The notes below the pieces were generated by a model. The model was not told where the DNA came from, searched no databases, and was given only the letters and a program-made list of their open reading frames with translations. Both the position numbers and the translations under genes were made by a program. A stretch of 5,868 bases of DNA. It comes from a bacterium UBP10_UBA1149 (GTDB taxonomy: Bacteria > Desulfobacterota > Binatia > UBA1149). Each line of letters starts with the position of its first letter. Within the stretch, counting starts at the first letter, position 1. Shown here in pieces: positions 4,816 to 5,868 of this stretch. The stretch covers positions 1,123 to 6,990 of the forward strand of contig DBZX01000083.1 of NCBI GenBank assembly GCA_002311335.1, in the 5' to 3' direction.

Positions 4816-5628
4816 TCAGTTTGTGCTGCCTTCGTCGCTGTTCGAGTTGTGGTCGGGCAAATTACCATCGGTCGCTCCGGGCGTGGCGGCTTCGTCGAGG
4901 TCAGCGAGACCCGCACGCGCGTAGCGGGTCACCATGGCGGTGACGGCTACCGTGGCCAGCAGGCCCACGAGCATGGTGGCGTACCAGCCTGGTCCATGGC
5001 TGCTGTTGCCACCGGCCAGTTGCATGGCTTCGCCGCCGGCCGCTCCGTAGTAGACGTACAACAATGTGCCCGGCAGCATGCCGGCGCAGGCGAGCAGGTA
5101 GTCACGCGCGCGTATCGAAGTGAGACCGAGCGCGTAGTTGAGCAGGTTGAAGGGGAACAGCGGCGACAGTCGCAGCAGGAAGACCACGCGCAGGCCGCGC
5201 TGTGCAACGGCCGCCTCCATGGTGGCCAGGCCCGGTCGCTTACGCAGGCGGCTTTCGACCGCCGGGCGGGCGAGGTAGCGCGAGACCAGGAAGGCAAGGT
5301 TGGCTCCCAGGGTGGCGCCGACCATGACCAGGGCGGTTCCGTTTGCCACGCCGTAGACGGCACCGGCGGCGAGCGTAAGCAGCGAGCCGGGAACCATGGC
5401 AACCGTGGCCAGCGCGTAAACGGCGACGAACACCGCGGCCCCGGTAGTACCGCGACCGCGAATCCACTCGAGCAAGGCGGGCAGGTCGTCGCCGGCCAGG
5501 TGGGCCACGGCGGCCAACCCCAGCAGCGCTGCCACGGCGACTATACTGCCGGCCTTTGCACGGCCACGCGTTCTGCCGGCAGTGGGCGTGGTTTTCTCGG
5601 CTGTGCTTCTGCTTGCTCGGCGGCTCAT
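4816..5628 (-). CDS. TVP38/TMEM64 (VTT/SNARE-associated, DedA-like) membrane protein
   Basis: This 270-residue inner-membrane protein has a basic, Ser/Thr-rich cytoplasmic start (1-27) and about six hydrophobic segments (near 29-45, 64-85, 96-117, 147-165, 175-197, 216-234). The VTT domain hallmarks are present: MVPGSLLTLAAGAVYG (78-93), the re-entrant LRLSPLFPFNLLNYALGLT (152-170), and a second LACAGMLPGTLLYVYYG (179-195). The family contains DedA-like proteins, with members shown to move or scramble phospholipids or lipid carriers and to affect membrane homeostasis; the substrate here is unknown. The last ~35 residues are acidic and Asn/Ser-rich (TDGNLPDHNSNSDEGSTN), probably a disordered tail. 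The ATG has only a weak GAG upstream. A candidate promoter lies 46-74 bp upstream, and 105 bp separates its stop from the GST gene. Confidence 0.92.
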   Translation of the reverse strand: MSRRASRSTAEKTTPTAGRTRGRAKAGSIVAVAALLGLAAVAHLAGDDLPALLEWIRGRGTTGAAVFVAVYALATVAMVPGSLLTLAAGAVYGVANGTALVMVGATLGANLAFLVSRYLARPAVESRLRKRPGLATMEAAVAQRGLRVVFLLRLSPLFPFNLLNYALGLTSIRARDYLLACAGMLPGTLLYVYYGAAGGEAMQLAGGNSSHGPGWYATMLVGLLATVAVTAMVTRYARAGLADLDEAATPGATDGNLPDHNSNSDEGSTN

Positions 5629-5673
5629 TTCTTACTCTATCTTCGCTCGCTACCCGTATTTGTTACAACGGCG

Positions 5674-5702
5674 AATATAACGAGCCCGCCGGGTCTTGAA
5701 AA
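5674..5702 (-). promoter_or_regulatory. Candidate sigma70 promoter for the TVP38-family gene
   Basis: On the minus strand, TTTTCA (5702-5697) and TATATT (5679-5674) are 17 nt apart, matching 4 of 6 and 5 of 6 consensus bases. The expected start near 5667 gives a leader of about 40 nt. On the plus strand the same spot reads TTGAAA (5696-5701), which with ACTAAT (5718-5723, 16-nt spacing) could serve the divergent lipoprotein gene. The -35 elements would then overlap. Confidence 0.48.
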
Positions 5703-5731
5703 TCCGCCGCTCTCCATACTAATAGTGGGGG

Positions 5732-5868
5732 GTGTCGAGTGAATTGAAATCGTGGGCGCCACCGGCGGGGCTTACAAAGGGGACCCTGTCAGTGGTGCTG
5801 CTGCTGTCTGCGTTGCTCCTGTCGGCGCCGGCCTGCACGCCGGTGCTGCAGGCCCCGGTGGTCTCGGC
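5732..5868 (+). CDS. Start of a lipoprotein-like gene, cut by the window edge
   Basis: The frame stays open from GTG 5732 to the end of the window. It reads a Lys-containing start (MSSELKSW), a Leu-rich core (VVLLLSALLL), then SAPAC and TPVLQAPVVS. This is a signal peptide ending in a lipobox-like site, with lipidation expected at the Cys encoded at 5834-5836. The -3 position is Ala and -2 is Pro, so the lipobox is not ideal. A second start, GTG 5792, has a purine-rich Shine-Dalgarno (GGGGA, 5779-5783, 8 nt before it) but would leave no positive charge before the hydrophobic core. The 'C-P-x-x-Q-x-P' stretch after the Cys recalls some lipoprotein alpha/beta-hydrolases (lysophospholipase-like), but this is only a resemblance, and the function cannot be told from 45 codons. 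It is divergent from the TVP38-family gene. Confidence 0.62.
   Translation, partial: MSSELKSWAPPAGLTKGTLSVVLLLSALLLSAPACTPVLQAPVVS

Noticed and set aside
4849..5742. 297-codon plus-strand frame antisense to the TVP38-family gene
   Set aside because: The product is Gly/Gln/His-rich with no membrane or domain pattern, while the opposite strand encodes a complete VTT-domain protein.

Overview
This window is high-GC bacterial DNA with dense coding on both strands, short intergenic gaps and mostly G/C third codon positions. It holds six complete protein genes and two cut by the window edges. I saw no insertion sequence, integrase, CRISPR array, tRNA or rRNA. The organism is most likely an uncultured, GC-rich Gram-negative of the broad deltaproteobacterial type (Myxococcota, Desulfobacterota or Binatota-like). 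This rests on the small CxxC exported protein, a lipoprotein-like signal at the right edge, and an esterase of the kind mycobacteria call LipM/LipQ/LipC. The placement is low confidence.

Left part (1-1570). The tail of an upstream plus-strand gene is followed by a textbook intrinsic terminator (106-137). Next comes a small minus-strand gene for a membrane-anchored or exported six-cysteine protein (171-446). It faces a plus-strand pair across a short gap that may hold divergent promoters. The pair is an all-helical HEAT-repeat protein (533-1174) and a pterin-4a-carbinolamine dehydratase (1171-1521). They overlap by an ATGA junction with a strong Shine-Dalgarno inside the first gene, so they are probably translationally coupled. 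A tandem duplication covers the dehydratase stop and the convergent gap that follows.

Right part (1571-5628). Four minus-strand genes run leftward: a TVP38/TMEM64 (VTT/DedA-like) membrane protein, a glutathione S-transferase-like protein, a periplasm-facing or membrane-anchored metallo-beta-lactamase-fold hydrolase, and a membrane-anchored LipM/LipQ-type esterase with a histone-H1-like Lys/Ala tail. GST and MBL lie 22 bp apart and look like one transcript. The GST has its own candidate promoter and a structured leader. The esterase is preceded by a 146-bp gap with a strong GC hairpin just upstream of its Shine-Dalgarno. The GST, hydrolase and esterase combination would fit processing of thioesters, esters or xenobiotics at the envelope, but that is inference.

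Right edge (5629-5868). A divergent intergenic region separates the TVP38 gene from the start of a plus-strand lipoprotein-like gene that runs off the window. Nothing here clearly proves a new multi-gene system. The best leads are the HEAT-dehydratase pair, the six-cysteine protein, the H1-like tail on the esterase, and the structured leaders.
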